From the NCBI GenBank assembly GCA_963728995.1, contig CAVSMD010000002.1, positions 496,001-560,000 on the forward strand: a stretch of 64,000 bases of DNA. The letters are read 5' to 3'. Numbering within the stretch: the first letter of the stretch is position 1; every line of letters begins with the position of its first letter. A program made the position numbers and the translations under genes. The notes beneath the pieces are model-generated. The model had not been told where the DNA came from and did not search any database. It saw nothing but the letters and a program-made list of their open reading frames with translations. This DNA is from FEN-1219 sp963728995 (lineage in GTDB: Bacteria > Pseudomonadota > Gammaproteobacteria > Steroidobacterales > Rariloculaceae). Positions 33,499 to 47,721 of the stretch are shown piece by piece.

Positions 33499-33663
33499 TC
33501 GGCTAGTTTCTCGACTGCTGCCCAGGGTCCTTGCGTGGTGCCCTGCGCGCCTCGATCCTGCCGGGGCGGCCGTCCCGTCGCGGATCGCGCCCGTCGCGGA
33601 GTCGACCTGGCGCAGCTTGATCGCCTAGAATCCCGCGGCAAGACAACGGATCGCGGCTCAGAA

Positions 33664-34506
33664 ATGACAAGCAACATCGCGCTCCTATCGAGTCTTCTGC
33701 TCGTCGCCGCAGCTCGGTGCGCGCTCGCCGACGGGGTCGTCATTCCTCGCGGGACCATCGTGTTCGGCGAGCTCGAAGAACGGATCACCTCGAGCGAGAA
33801 GAAGTTCCGAGTCGGGTATCCGGTCGACGGCCACGTCTGGAAGGATGTCGTCGTCGGCGGGCACACGGTGATTTCGGCCGGCACACCGCTCGTGCTGCGA
33901 ATCTCGAAGCTCAACGACAACAGCATCGGCGGGCGCGGCGGCTCGCTCCGAGTGATGGCCGTCTCGGTGAACGCCGTGGACGGCACCGTGATTTCCTTGA
34001 GCGGCGGTTACGACCAGTCCGGCAACGACCGCTACGGCGTGGCGCGCGCCCTATCCATGGTGCTGTGGCCCGCCGGTTTCCTGCCCGGGAAGAAGGCCGT
34101 GCTCGAAGAGGGCACCGTGTTCGACGCGTCGATTCCTGCGGACACTACGATCACGGTGCCCGAAGGCGCCGTCCCGACTTTGAAGCTCGCCGAAGTCGAA
34201 GCCAAAGACCTGACCGTCGAAGTCCTCTACGACGAGCTGAACCAGAGCAAGGGCATCCTGCCGCTCGCGATGACCCTGTGCAATCACGACTTCACGCGCG
34301 ACGCGCACGTCACGGCCGTCAACGAGTCCGAGGTTCGTCCTATCCTCATAGCCATCACGGGCGCGAAGCGCGGCGAACCTTGTCACGAGTTCAATGGACG
34401 CGTGAACCTCGAATCGCTCAAAGACCACTTCAAGCCGGGCATCAACCGATTCTCGGTCACGATGGGCGGCGTAACCGAAAGCATCGTTCTGAACGTCGAG
34501 ATGTAG
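33664..34506 (+). CDS. Secreted conserved hypothetical protein, 280 aa
   Basis: 280 residues with a signal peptide (ALLSSLLLVAAARCALA). The mature part is beta-rich: VVIPRGTIVFGELEERITSS, GGHTVISAGTPLVLRISKLN, RVMAVSVNAVDGTVISLSGG and FDASIPADTTITVPEGAV. This pattern, a settable barrel-like domain that starts at V-IP-GT, is seen in secreted proteins of unknown role. The C-terminal 110 residues have no known relative to my eye. No function assigned. Confidence 0.7.
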   Translation: MTSNIALLSSLLLVAAARCALADGVVIPRGTIVFGELEERITSSEKKFRVGYPVDGHVWKDVVVGGHTVISAGTPLVLRISKLNDNSIGGRGGSLRVMAVSVNAVDGTVISLSGGYDQSGNDRYGVARALSMVLWPAGFLPGKKAVLEEGTVFDASIPADTTITVPEGAVPTLKLAEVEAKDLTVEVLYDELNQSKGILPLAMTLCNHDFTRDAHVTAVNESEVRPILIAITGAKRGEPCHEFNGRVNLESLKDHFKPGINRFSVTMGGVTESIVLNVEM

Positions 34507-34550
34507 CGGGAGTCGCGGCGCGCACGACCCCGGAAGCTCGTTCGGCTGCG

Positions 34551-35705
34551 ATGAGGCTCAACTCCGTGCGGGGGGAATCCAGGTGTCCAAGCGACGTTCG
34601 CGACAGTCCGTCGAGCCGTCGGCTGGCCGCCTTAGGTGCGGCACGGCTAGCGCGGTATTGCCTTCTTGCCGCTGCCGCCGCACCGCTGCCGGCCGTCCAC
34701 GCGCAGGCACCGCGCTATCCGATCACGCTGATCGCGCCCGGCCAGGGCTCGCCGACCTTCCCGCCGGGTTACGAGGTGCCCTGGGACCGGATCGAGATCC
34801 GCGTCACCGAGCAGATGTCGCCGAATCTGTTCGTGCTGCACGGCTCCCGCGATCTCGATCCGGCGCATCCCGACGCCTCGGGCGGGCGAGTCATGGCGCT
34901 GTACGGGCCCGACGGCGTGCTGCTCGTCGACACGCAGAACCGGCAGGTCGCCGCGAAGACGCTCGCCGCGGTGCGCTCCTTCACCGCCGAGCCGATCAAG
35001 ATCGTCGTGAACTCGCACGTTCACAGCGATCACACCGGAGCCAACGCGTTCTTTGCGCGCGAGGGCGCCGTGATCTATGCGCAGGAGAACCTGCGCAACG
35101 AGATGCTGCGCCCACCGCAACGCGGCGCCGCACCGCCGCCCGCGCCGGATCCTGCCGCCGTGCCCATCGCGACCTACGTCTACGACGCGGCCACGGCCGA
35201 CGAGCCCGCCGTCACGTTCCACATGAACGGCGAAATCGTGGATCTGATTCCGATGATGCCCTCGCACACGGCCGGCGACACGATCATTCGCTTCCGCAAT
35301 GCGAACGTCATCTACATCGAGGACTTCTATCGCAACTTCGGCTATCCGTTCGCCGATCAGGCAAACGGCGGCACGATCGAAGGCATGCTCGACGCCGTGG
35401 GTCTCATTGAGCGTGTGGCGAACGAGAGCACCACGCTCGTGCCCGGTCATGGCACGCTCGTGCACAAGGCGGATCTAGCCGCCTATCGCGCGATGCTCGT
35501 CGACGTGCGGGCCAAGGTGGCGGCGTTACGCAAGCAGGGACGCTCGATCGACGAAGTGCTCGCCGCCAATCTCACCGCTCCGTACGATGCGACGACGCTC
35601 GGGGATACCCGGCAAAGCAGGGACCGCTTCATCACCGAGGTGTACGACGAAGCGGGCGGCCTGCCGCCGGTCGTGGACGGCAAGCGCGCCATGCCGAGGC
35701 GCTGA
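34551..35705 (+). CDS. Secreted MBL-fold metallo-hydrolase
   Basis: About 384 residues from ATG 34551. A hydrophobic segment near residues 25-50 (RYCLLAAAAAPLPAVHAQ) acts as signal peptide. The zinc motif HVHSDHTGAN gives the H-x-H-x-D-H set, and further ligands occur in MPSHTAGDTIIRF and VPGHGTL. Such enzymes hydrolyse lactones, thioesters or beta-lactams; substrate unknown. A start further downstream would also fit the signal peptide. It is convergent with ppsR, 14 bases away. Confidence 0.84.
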   Translation: MRLNSVRGESRCPSDVRDSPSSRRLAALGAARLARYCLLAAAAAPLPAVHAQAPRYPITLIAPGQGSPTFPPGYEVPWDRIEIRVTEQMSPNLFVLHGSRDLDPAHPDASGGRVMALYGPDGVLLVDTQNRQVAAKTLAAVRSFTAEPIKIVVNSHVHSDHTGANAFFAREGAVIYAQENLRNEMLRPPQRGAAPPPAPDPAAVPIATYVYDAATADEPAVTFHMNGEIVDLIPMMPSHTAGDTIIRFRNANVIYIEDFYRNFGYPFADQANGGTIEGMLDAVGLIERVANESTTLVPGHGTLVHKADLAAYRAMLVDVRAKVAALRKQGRSIDEVLAANLTAPYDATTLGDTRQSRDRFITEVYDEAGGLPPVVDGKRAMPRR

Positions 35706-35719
35706 GGCATGCGCCGGCG

Positions 35720-36550
35720 TCAGCTGCGCGCGTGCCTCGCCAGAGCCAGCTGGTCCATGATGCGGCTCGAGATTTCCTCGATGCTGGACTCGGTCACGTC
35801 GAGATACGGTATGCCGAACCGGTCGTACAGCGCCTGTACGGCGCTGATCTCGTATTGCACCTGCTGCGCCGACGCGTAGCGGCTGCCGGGGCGGCGCTCG
35901 CTGCGAATCTGCTGCAATCGTTCGGGTTTGACGATCAGCCCGTAGAGCTTCTGCCGATGCGGCAGCAGCACGCGCGGCAGCTGGCTGGCCTCGAGCTCTT
36001 CGTCTGCCAGCGGATAGTTCGCCGCGAACACGCCATATTGCAGCGCCAGATACAAAGACGTGGGCGTCTTGCCGGAGCGAGACACGCCGATCAATACGAC
36101 GTTGGCGGAACGGTAGTCGCGGCGGCCAGCCCCGTCGTCGTTGGCCAGCGCGTAGTTCGTAGCATCGATGCGCGCCGCGTACGTGGGATCGGTCTTCGCA
36201 CCGTGCATGGCGGGCACGCCGGCGGCACCTGCACGCACGCCGAGCTCCACCTCGAGCGGAGCCACGAAGGAGAACATGTCGATCACGAGCGCTCTGGCCT
36301 CTTTGACGACCGCGCGCGCCTCCTGATCGACGACCGTGCAGAATACGATCGGCTGCGCTTGCTGCTCGGCGCCGAGCGCGTTGATGCGTTCGACGACACC
36401 GCGTGCCTGAGCCACATCGAGCACGAACGGCATCGTGTACGTTTCGAACCTCATGCCCGCGAACAGCGACAAAAGCGCGTGGCCCAACGTCTCCGCCGTC
36501 ACGCCGGTGCGGTCGGACACGAAACACACCGTCCGCGCGGCGTCGCTCAC
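35720..36550 (-). CDS. ppsR: PEP synthase regulatory protein (kinase/pyrophosphorylase)
   Basis: 276 residues, the length of the PSRP/DUF299 family. It starts VCFVSDRTGVTAETLGHALL and carries the P-loop GVSRSGKT at about residues 154-161. PpsR phosphorylates PEP synthase with ADP to switch it off and reverses this with phosphate. It lies 10 bases downstream of ppsA on the same strand, an arrangement that allows co-expression of enzyme and regulator. Confidence 0.95.
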   Translation of the reverse strand: MSDAARTVCFVSDRTGVTAETLGHALLSLFAGMRFETYTMPFVLDVAQARGVVERINALGAEQQAQPIVFCTVVDQEARAVVKEARALVIDMFSFVAPLEVELGVRAGAAGVPAMHGAKTDPTYAARIDATNYALANDDGAGRRDYRSANVVLIGVSRSGKTPTSLYLALQYGVFAANYPLADEELEASQLPRVLLPHRQKLYGLIVKPERLQQIRSERRPGSRYASAQQVQYEISAVQALYDRFGIPYLDVTESSIEEISSRIMDQLALARHARS

Positions 36551-36560
36551 GCCGAGCGCC

Positions 36561-38924
<2,364 letters not shown>

Positions 38925-39082
38925 CGGAGGGTGTTCGGCACGGTGCCGCCATCGTGCCGCGGCGCGGTCGGGATCGCAATCGTCATCCGAGTGCACGGTC
39001 GCGAAGCCCACCGAGCCGGGCGATGCCGTCGCCGCTGCCGCGGCAGGAGATTCTTGCGAGCGCTCGCGTTATCGTGGAGGCA

Positions 39083-40426
<1,344 letters not shown>

Positions 40427-40432
40427 CGCGCC

Positions 40433-42257
40433 TCACCAGCCGCAGGTCTTGCCGGCATTTTGCTCCTTGAGCCACGCCGAGAGCGGCGCGTAGTAAGCGA
40501 GCAGGGCCGAGCCGTCGATCGCCTTCTGACCCGTGAACGCCGCGAGCGCCTCGGGCCAGGGCTTCGAAGCGCCGAGCTCGAGCATGGCGTTGAGCCGCTT
40601 ACCGACCTCTTTCGAACCGAAGAATGTGCACCGATGCAGCGGGCCCTGCCACCCGGCCTCGTCGCAAGCCGCCTTGTAGAACTGATACTGCAGCAGGCGC
40701 GCGAGAAAATAGCGCATGTATGGCACGTTGGCCGGGATGTGAAACTTGCCGCCGGGGTCGAACGCGTCGGCTGGACGCTCGACCGGCGCGCGCACGCCTT
40801 GATACTTCGTTCGCAGGGCCCACCAGCCGGAGTTGTAGGTGGCCGGCGTCAGCTCGCCCGAGAAAACTTGCCAGCGCCATTTGTCGACGAGGACCGCGAA
40901 CGGCAGGAACGCCACGCCGTCGAGCGCCTGCTGCATGAGCAGCCCCAGGTCCTGAGCGGCGTCCGGCACACGATCGATGAGTCCGATCTGCTGCAGGTAC
41001 TCCGGCGTGATCGACAGCATGATCGTGTCGCCGATCGCCTCGTGAAAGCCGTCGTTGGCCCCGCTGCGAAACAGCGCAGGCTGATCCTTGTAAGCGCGCT
41101 GATAGTAGTTGTGGCCGAGCTCGTGATGGATCGTGCGGAAGTCCTCGCCGTTGACCTCCATGCACATCTTGATGCGCAGGTCATCGCGGGCGTCGAGATC
41201 CCAGGCGGACGCGTGACACACCACCTCGCGCCCGACCGGGCGCACGATCTGTGAGCGCTGCCAGAAGGTCTCCGGCAGCGGCGCGAAGCCGAGCGACGAG
41301 AAGAACGCCTCGGCCGTCTTCGTCATCTTGATGGGATCGTAGCCCTGGTCGACGAGCACCTTGTCTAGATCGACGCCGCCCGTAGCGCCGGCGGGCGATG
41401 CCACGTCGTAGAGCGGCGCCCAGCTCTGCGCCCACATGTTGCCGAGGAGGTCCGCGCGGATCGGCTGGTCGAGCGGCACGACGTCGTCGCCATACTTCTC
41501 GTTGAGCTTGCGGCGAACGTAGCAGTGAAGATCGTCGTACAGCGGCTCGACCTGACTCCACAGCCTGTCGACCTCCGCAGCGAAGGCGTCGGGCGGCATG
41601 TCGTAGCTCGAGCGCCACAGCGCTCCCACGTCGGCGAACCCGAGCTCCTGCGCACCCTCGTTCGCGATCTCCACCATGCGCACGTAGTCGCTCTTCATGA
41701 CCCGGGCGTAGTCGTGCCACTTCGTCCAGACCTCGTTGAAGCTTGGCCGGGTCGCGCAGCGTGCGCATCAGCGTTTCCGTGTCGCTCTGGGGCACGCTGC
41801 GGCCCTCGAAGTCGATCTTGCCGGTGCCGTACGTGCTCTGCAGTCGCGTCGTGATGTCGGCGAGCTCGCGCGCGGCGCCCGGCCGGTCGGGGGCCGGCAG
41901 CCTCACGTCGCGCTTCAAGAGCTCGAGCTTGCGCCGCGCGTCGGCCGGCACGTCCACGCCGTCGAATCTCACGGCGCGCTTCGCGTAGGCGACGCGCAGC
42001 TGCGTGGTTCGCGCGTCGACGTTCGCGACGAGCCAATCGGTGTCGAAGTTGATATACGTCTCGTTGACCCAGCTCACGCGCGCCGATTCCTCGTACAGCG
42101 CCGTGTACTGCTTCTCGACCTCGTCGAGAAACGCCAGCGCTTCGGCCGCGGTCGGGCCGCTCGCCGCGGCGGCGGGCTCCTTGGCGGGAGCGCAAGCAGT
42201 CAGGGGGATGGCGAGCGCTGCAATCAACGCAAGGGCAGTCGTGACCTTCCGCAGCAT
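40433..42257 (-). CDS. M2 family metallopeptidase (peptidyl-dipeptidase A-like), one frameshift
   Basis: About 608 residues. A lipoprotein signal (IAALAIPLTAC) tethers it to the membrane. An extra base near 41745 splits it; the first frame ends in DTETLMRTLRDPAK and the second continues FNEVWTKWHDYARVMKSDY. The zinc site HELGH is encoded at 41125-41111, and the third ligand lies in GFHEAIGDT. This is the bacterial angiotensin-converting-enzyme family, which removes C-terminal dipeptides. It lies downstream of the S9 peptidase on the same strand. Confidence 0.9.
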
Positions 42258-42350
42258 GGCGATTCCCTCATGGCTCTCGACTCGACATTAGCGAGTTCCG
42301 CGCCACGGGGCAAAGCCGGCGCGACCGCCGCGGGCCATCACGGGCCGCCG

Positions 42351-44400
42351 CTACGGCGCCTTCGGGTACCTCGCAAACCAGGCGAGGATCGCGCTGACCC
42401 GCGCGGCCGATTGCGAGGGGCGCGCGGCGGGGCCGCTCGTGCGACGCGCCGGGCACCTTGACGAGCGCCGTCGGCACGCGCCGCAGCTGTAAAGCTTCGT
42501 AGTACTGCTCGGAGTCGCTGACGGGTGTTCGATAGTCCTGATCGCCGACGACGATCAGTGTCGGCGTCGTCACGAGCCGACGAGCGACAGCGGGGAGCGC
42601 TTCCAGTAGCTCTCGTGGTCCTCCCACGGCGGCTTCGCGAACCAGTACTTCGGCATGAACGTCGCCGCATCCGTGGTCAGCACGAGGCTCGTCCAGTTGA
42701 TCACCGGCTTCTGCGCGGCGGCGGCCTTGAAGCGATGCGTCTTGCCGACGATCCAGGCGGTCAGGATGCCTCCGCCCGAGCCCCCGGTGACATACAACCG
42801 GTCCGCATCCACGTAGCCCTCGGCGATCGCGGCATCGACGCCGCTCATCAGATCGTCGTAGTCGTCGCCGGGATACGCGTGCTGGATGAAATTCGCGAAC
42901 TCTTCGCCATAGGACGTCGAGCCACGTGGGTTGGTGTACAGCACCACGTAGCCCGCGCTCGCGTACAGCTGCATGTCCGTGGCGAACGTGGGTCCGTAGG
43001 CGGAGTACGGACCGCCGTGAATCTCGAGGATCAGTGGATATTTCTTGCTGCGGTCGAAATCGGGAGGCGTGACGAGCCAGCCCTGGATGTCGCGCCGATC
43101 GACGCTCGACTTGAACGTCAATGCATGCACGTCGCCGAGCGCCTTGCCCGCGAGAAAGGCATCGTTCAAATGCGTGAGCTGCTTGGCCGCACCGCGACCG
43201 GCGATCGAAACGTCGGCGGGCCGACTCGCGCGTGCCGCTCATGTACGCCACCACGCCGTTACGCGCCACGCTGAATTCTCCGCCCGTGTACGGGCGGTCG
43301 ACCCAGTCGCCGGTCAGGCCCTGGACCAGCGGTTCCACGCGGCCGTCCAGCCGCAGCCGGGCGAGCTTCGCGATCCCGGCATCGTCGTACTTGATGATCA
43401 GGCTGCGGCCGTCCGGAGCCCACCGCACGGCGTCGACGCTGCGGTCGAGCGTCGGCGCGATCACCCGCGCCTGGGCGCCGTCGAGGTCCATCACGTAGAC
43501 GTGAGCGTTTTGATAGCCGAGCAGCTGGTCGTCGTAGCCGAGGTACGCGATCTTCGAGCCATCGGGCGACACCGCAGGCGCGATATCCGGCCCCACGCGG
43601 TGAGTGATCGGCGTCACCGTGCCGTCCGCGAGCGCGACGCGGTAGATCTCGCTTTCGACGGGCTCGAGGCGCCAGTCGGCGGTGCGATTGCCGGCCGCAA
43701 AGACGAGCTCGTCGTCGGCCGACCACGTCAGCGGCCCCGCCTCGTTGTACGCGCCGTACGTCAGCTGGCGCGGCACGCCGCCGTCGGCGGGGATCGTGTA
43801 CACATGCGTGTAGCCGGCCTTCAGGTACCCCGCCCCGTCGGCGCGATACGTGACGTCCGTGATGATCTGCAGCGGCGGCGCCCACTCGGCGCCCTCGGGC
43901 TTCGGCGGCGCTTCGCCGAGCTTCGCGCTCTCGTCGGGCGCGAACATCGTGAACGCGATCGCGGCACCGCTGTTCGACCAGGTCAGCGCGCTAGGCGGGC
44001 TCGTCAGCTCGGCCAGCCGCGCCGACTGGCCGGTGTCCATCCAGCGAACGAACAGTTGCGGCCGCCCCTCGTCCTGCGTCGACACGTACGCGAGCCGCTT
44101 GCCGTCGGGTGACCAGCGCGGCGAGGAGTGGGAGCCCGCGCCCGTGATCAGCGGCGTCTGCTCCCCGCTCGTCACGTCGACGAGCCAGATCGACCGGTGC
44201 TCGCGGTCCGTCATGATGTCGTACGAGACGCGCGTGTACGCTACGACCGCGCCGTCGGGCCGAATCTGCGGGTCCGCCGCCACCTGCAGGGAGAACAAGT
44301 CCCGTCCCGTGAACTCGCGCGGCGGCGCGTCGGGTGGGGCGGCGTGCAGGCTGCCAGCGCTCGCGAGGCCAGCGAAGACGATCATCAATGGACGTCGCAT
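42351..44400 (-). CDS. S9 family peptidase (acylaminoacyl/dipeptidyl peptidase-like), three frameshifts
   Basis: About 680 residues with a signal peptide. The N-terminal propeller has repeated RWSPDGKRLAYVSTQDEG-type blades. The catalytic domain has ILEIHGGPYSAYG, the nucleophile Ser in TGGSGGG (codon 42779-42777), Asp in VVGDQDYRTPVSDSEQYYEA and His in PGASHE. Indels lie near 43225, 42575 and 42425; the last restores the tail SAILAWFARYPKAP and the stop at 42351. It cleaves short peptides in the periplasm. NTF2-like gene 32 bases upstream, M2 peptidase downstream. Confidence 0.88.
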
Positions 44401-44432
44401 GCAGCGTCTCCGTCGCCCGCGGCAGCCCCGGC

Positions 44433-45002
44433 TTACGGCTTACCGCCCGATGACGGCGCGCCAGCGCTGCGAGGCGGCCGGCGCCCGGCGTCCAGCAATG
44501 CGTGGTGAGTGCGCTGCTTGAAACGCCAGCCCTGCGCAGTCTTCACGTAGACGTCCTCGTAGTACCCGTCGCTCTCGATCTTGTTCGGGTCGCCGTCGAG
44601 GCCGATCATCATCATGTCCACGGTGCCGGCCGCGCCGTCGGCCGTCGGTGTGATGATGTGGTTCACGTAGAGGTGATGCACGCCTTGCTCGATCCACGGC
44701 ACGTTCTTGCAACCTTTCGAGCCGCCGCCGGAGACTTCCGCGAGCTTCTCGCGACCCTGGATGCCCGGCACGGACTTGCCGTTGACCATCGGCAGGAAGA
44801 TGCCGTCCGGCGTGTAGAGATCCGCGTAGTCGTACCCGTTGTTCGAGCACGTGTCGATCGCACGTGCGTACTTCGCCACGAGTTGCTGGATCTGAATGTA
44901 GTCCAGCGCCGTGAGCTCCAGGGGCTTCTGCGCCAAGGCCGACGCCGGGAGCCAAAGCACCGCGACGGCATAGAGCGTCCGGACCAAAATCCGCGTGAGC
45001 AT
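44433..45002 (-). CDS. Secreted SnoaL/NTF2-like protein
   Basis: 189 residues with a signal peptide (TLYAVAVLWLPASALAQ). The NTF2-like fold shows ALDYIQIQQLVAKYARAIDT, DYADLYTPDGIFLPM, HHLYVNHIITPTADGAAGT and the last strand YYEDVYVKTAQGWRFKQRTH. Members are small isomerases, cyclases or binding proteins; substrate not predictable. It is probably co-transcribed with the S9 and M2 peptidase genes. Confidence 0.82.
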   Translation of the reverse strand: MLTRILVRTLYAVAVLWLPASALAQKPLELTALDYIQIQQLVAKYARAIDTCSNNGYDYADLYTPDGIFLPMVNGKSVPGIQGREKLAEVSGGGSKGCKNVPWIEQGVHHLYVNHIITPTADGAAGTVDMMMIGLDGDPNKIESDGYYEDVYVKTAQGWRFKQRTHHALLDAGRRPPRSAGAPSSGGKP

Positions 45003-45156
45003 GGACTCCCCTCCTCCGCACCGAAGCTCGAGCGGGCACCGCAGTGCGCACCGGCATCAATAGTAATCGAGACTCGATCGGAGGCACACTGCGCTTGCGC
45101 AAACGTCCGCTTAAGGCGTCCTCACGACCGAAGCTCGCAGGAGCAGGAGAGCCCCG

Positions 45157-45651
45157 ATGCTACTCGGCATGTCGATCTCGACCTTCACGCTGGTGCATGT
45201 GATCCTGAGTCTGATCGGCGTCGTCAGCGGACTCGTCGTCGCCCGCGCCATGCTCCACGGCCACCTGCGCCACGCGCTGACGTCGGTCTTCCTTGCGACC
45301 ACGATCTTGACGAGCGTGACGGGCTTCCCGATCCCGCCGTATGGCTTCGATCCGGCGCGAGTCGTCGGCACGTTGTCGCTGGTGCTGCTGGCGTGCGCCG
45401 TCGCCGGCTTCTTCGTCTTCAAGCTCGCGGGGCAGTGGCGCTCCGTCTACGTGAGCACCGCGCTGGCGGCGTTGTACCTGAACTGCTTCGTCGCCGTGAC
45501 GCAGGCGTTCCAGAAAGTGCCGGTGCTGCACGCCCTGGCGCCCACGCAGAGCTCGCCCGCTTTCGCAATCGCGCAGCTCGCCGTGCTGACGGCATTCGTT
45601 CTGATGGGCGTGATCGCCCTTAAGCGTCGTCGCCCGATCGCAGCGGCGTGA
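45157..45651 (+). CDS. Small integral membrane protein, 164 aa
   Basis: 164 residues with four hydrophobic helices: LVHVILSLIGVVSGLVVARA, TSVFLATTILTSVTGFPI, LSLVLLACAVAGFFVF and FAIAQLAVLTAFVLMGVIAL. The C-terminus is basic (KRRRPIAAA), so it faces the cytoplasm. No function known. The start ATG at 45157 has GGAGAGCC close upstream; the ATG four codons on is also possible. Confidence 0.75.
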   Translation: MLLGMSISTFTLVHVILSLIGVVSGLVVARAMLHGHLRHALTSVFLATTILTSVTGFPIPPYGFDPARVVGTLSLVLLACAVAGFFVFKLAGQWRSVYVSTALAALYLNCFVAVTQAFQKVPVLHALAPTQSSPAFAIAQLAVLTAFVLMGVIALKRRRPIAAA

Positions 45652-45683
45652 CGGCTGCGGCGCTGCCGCACTGGCCCGCGAGC

Positions 45684-46259
45684 TCAGCGCCAACGCTGGC
45701 CGAGAATCCAGGCCACCAGGCTCCAGCGCGTGCCGCGCGTCACCGGCGCGACGCGATGCAGCACGAAGCTCGGGAATGCCAGCAAGGTGCCGCGGGCCTT
45801 CTCGAGACTCTGCGGCCGGTTGTTGAAGAACAGCTCGAGATCCCCGCCGTCGTAGTCCTGCGGCCCCGATAGCTGAATCGAGATCGAGATCTTGCGCAGG
45901 GGGCGATAACCGGCGAAGTCCGTGTGCCAGTCGTAAAACCCCTCATCGGAGCCGTCGTAGCGCGCCAGCTGGATGTTGCCCTCGACGCCCGAGATATCCA
46001 CGCCGAACCCGCGCCGATTCGCGTCCTGCGCTAGGTCCCAGATGCGCTCGTAAAGCCATCGATAGCGGTCCTGCAGGCCGAGGAACGCGACCTGCGACCT
46101 GCGGACGTGCGGAACCTTTTCGCCCGCCCCGAGCATGCCCTGGGCCAGCTGGGTCCGATGCTCGGCGATGAGCCGATCCATCTCCGCATCGCTCAAGAAG
46201 TTTCGGGCGGTCGCGACGATCTGGAACGGTGGCAGGTTCTGGTCGGCCTGGTCGGCCAT
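45684..46259 (-). CDS. 2-oxoglutarate/Fe(II) dioxygenase (PKHD-type)
   Basis: 191 residues. The iron ligands are the H-x-D of DWHTDFAGYRPLRKISISIQ and the distal His of VLHRVAPVTRGTRWSLVAW, whose Arg binds 2-oxoglutarate. The GGDLELFF segment is typical of PiuC/prolyl-4-hydroxylase-like enzymes. The target, peptide or small molecule, is unknown. ATG 46259 is preferred to a longer frame to 46517 that overlaps the methyltransferase gene. It is the last gene of a minus-strand trio. Confidence 0.87.
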   Translation of the reverse strand: MADQADQNLPPFQIVATARNFLSDAEMDRLIAEHRTQLAQGMLGAGEKVPHVRRSQVAFLGLQDRYRWLYERIWDLAQDANRRGFGVDISGVEGNIQLARYDGSDEGFYDWHTDFAGYRPLRKISISIQLSGPQDYDGGDLELFFNNRPQSLEKARGTLLAFPSFVLHRVAPVTRGTRWSLVAWILGQRWR

Positions 46260-46299
46260 CGACGCCTCGAAAATTCCGCTCGGCGGACGGTCAGGCTCG

Positions 46300-46914
46300 T
46301 CAGAGCCGGAACAGAAACTCCTGCATGCCGTTGCGCAGCAACCGGCCGCGCTCGACCGTGTAGCGCGGCATGCAGCGCGCCAAGTCCTCGGGCGAGTAAC
46401 GTGGCGCCGGCCGTTCGGCCCCCGGCGGCGCCAGGTTGGCGAGCCGCTGATCGTCCAGCGGCACGAACGATCCCGGCCGGTCCGGCATCTGCCGCGTGGA
46501 GTAGTAGATGAGCCCATGCGCCAAGGCGCCCGGCCGGCAGCGCAGCGCGATGGACTCCATGACCGCGGTGAGGGCCGGCTTGGAGAGGTAGTTGATCAGA
46601 TCCCAGCACAGCACGATGTCCACGCCTTCCGTGCCGCGCGGCGGTAGCAACGCCTCGACGCGCTGGCGCAGCACTCGAGCCTCGGTCTCGGCGCGCAGCG
46701 CATCCACCTCCACGGCCAGATCGACGATATCGAGACGACAGCGAAACTTGCCGAACGCTTGAATCGTGTTCGCCCGGGCCGCGCCAAGATCCAGCACGAG
46801 CCAGCGGCCGCCGCCCTCGAGCCTCTGGAGCAACGACTGGAATAGGGGCGCATTCAGGCCCTCGGGCCCGGCGGCCTGCAGGTGCTCGCCGACGCGGCGT
46901 ACTTCCGCCGCCAT
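46300..46914 (-). CDS. Class I SAM-dependent methyltransferase-like protein
   Basis: 204 residues. The Rossmann start WLVLDLGAARANTIQAFGKF and the acidic strand RLDIVDLAVEVD fit a SAM site, and GVDIVLCWDLINYLSKPALT is the motif 4 region. It then has a C-terminal extension (RYSPEDLARCMPRYTVERGR). The glycine-rich loop is degenerate (LGAARA), so SAM binding may be weak. It lies between the bactofilin and the 2OG oxygenase. Confidence 0.75.
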   Translation of the reverse strand: MAAEVRRVGEHLQAAGPEGLNAPLFQSLLQRLEGGGRWLVLDLGAARANTIQAFGKFRCRLDIVDLAVEVDALRAETEARVLRQRVEALLPPRGTEGVDIVLCWDLINYLSKPALTAVMESIALRCRPGALAHGLIYYSTRQMPDRPGSFVPLDDQRLANLAPPGAERPAPRYSPEDLARCMPRYTVERGRLLRNGMQEFLFRL

Positions 46915-46939
46915 GATGACGGAACCGCGAATTGCCAGG

Positions 46940-47494
46940 CTACACTCCGGTCTTCAACGCTGGCGCCGCATCCGGTCTGGCCGGCGCGGGCGCCGGTGCC
47001 GCCGGTTTGGCGCCGGCCGGACGGGCACTGGCCGAGTTACTGCGGTTGGCCGTCGCCGTTTGCACCGCCTGCGGGTCCATCTCGATGGCCCCTTTGAAGC
47101 GCGCGCCGTCCTCGAGGCTGACGCGCGGCGACGTCACGTTGCCGCGGACCTGCGCGCTCTTGCGAATATGCACGCGCTCGGTGCCATACAGGTCGCCCTC
47201 CATGAGCCCCTCGACATAGATCGAGTGGGCATACACGTCGGCGCGCACCTTGCCTTGCGCCCCGATCGTGAGGCTGTTGCTACGCAACTGCACGGTGCCG
47301 TTGACCTCACCCTCGATCAGCAGATCCTCCTCACCGCGCAGGTCGCCGTCGATGTGAATCGAAGGACCGATGACCGCCTTCTCGCGGCTGGGGCTGCCTG
47401 CGCTGCGCGCGGGAGTCGACTCCGACCGCGTCTCCACTCGCCCCGCCGCCTCTGGCCCTTTGTCGGGCGAACCCTTTTTGCCGATCTCGAACAT
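46940..47494 (-). CDS. Bactofilin family cytoskeletal protein
   Basis: 184 residues. The central DUF583 beta-helix reads GPSIHIDGDLRGEEDLLIEG, GTVQLRSNSLTIGAQGKVRA, VYVEGLMEGDLYGTERVHIR-type repeats. Disordered Ala/Pro-rich tails flank it, as usual. Bactofilins polymerise and place enzymes at the membrane. ATG 47494 is chosen because GGGAG lies five bases upstream; the frame stays open to 47707. It starts a trio with the methyltransferase and the 2OG oxygenase. Confidence 0.9.
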   Translation of the reverse strand: MFEIGKKGSPDKGPEAAGRVETRSESTPARSAGSPSREKAVIGPSIHIDGDLRGEEDLLIEGEVNGTVQLRSNSLTIGAQGKVRADVYAHSIYVEGLMEGDLYGTERVHIRKSAQVRGNVTSPRVSLEDGARFKGAIEMDPQAVQTATANRSNSASARPAGAKPAAPAPAPARPDAAPALKTGV

Positions 47495-47721
47495 GTGTAC
47501 TCCCGTATTGACTGGTTTTGCTGATGCCGCAACAGGTTGCGCACTCATTATGACTAGCAGTCTATCTAGCACAGCGCGCTGCGAAACACCAACCTGTCGG
47601 TGCCGACCGACATCGGAGGACGCCGCGCACGACCTGGAACAAGTCACCTGACTGTCACTCGAATCCGTTAGCATTGCACTACTGCGATGCCTATCCGCTG
47701 CAGTCAACAGGAGTCAAAAGC

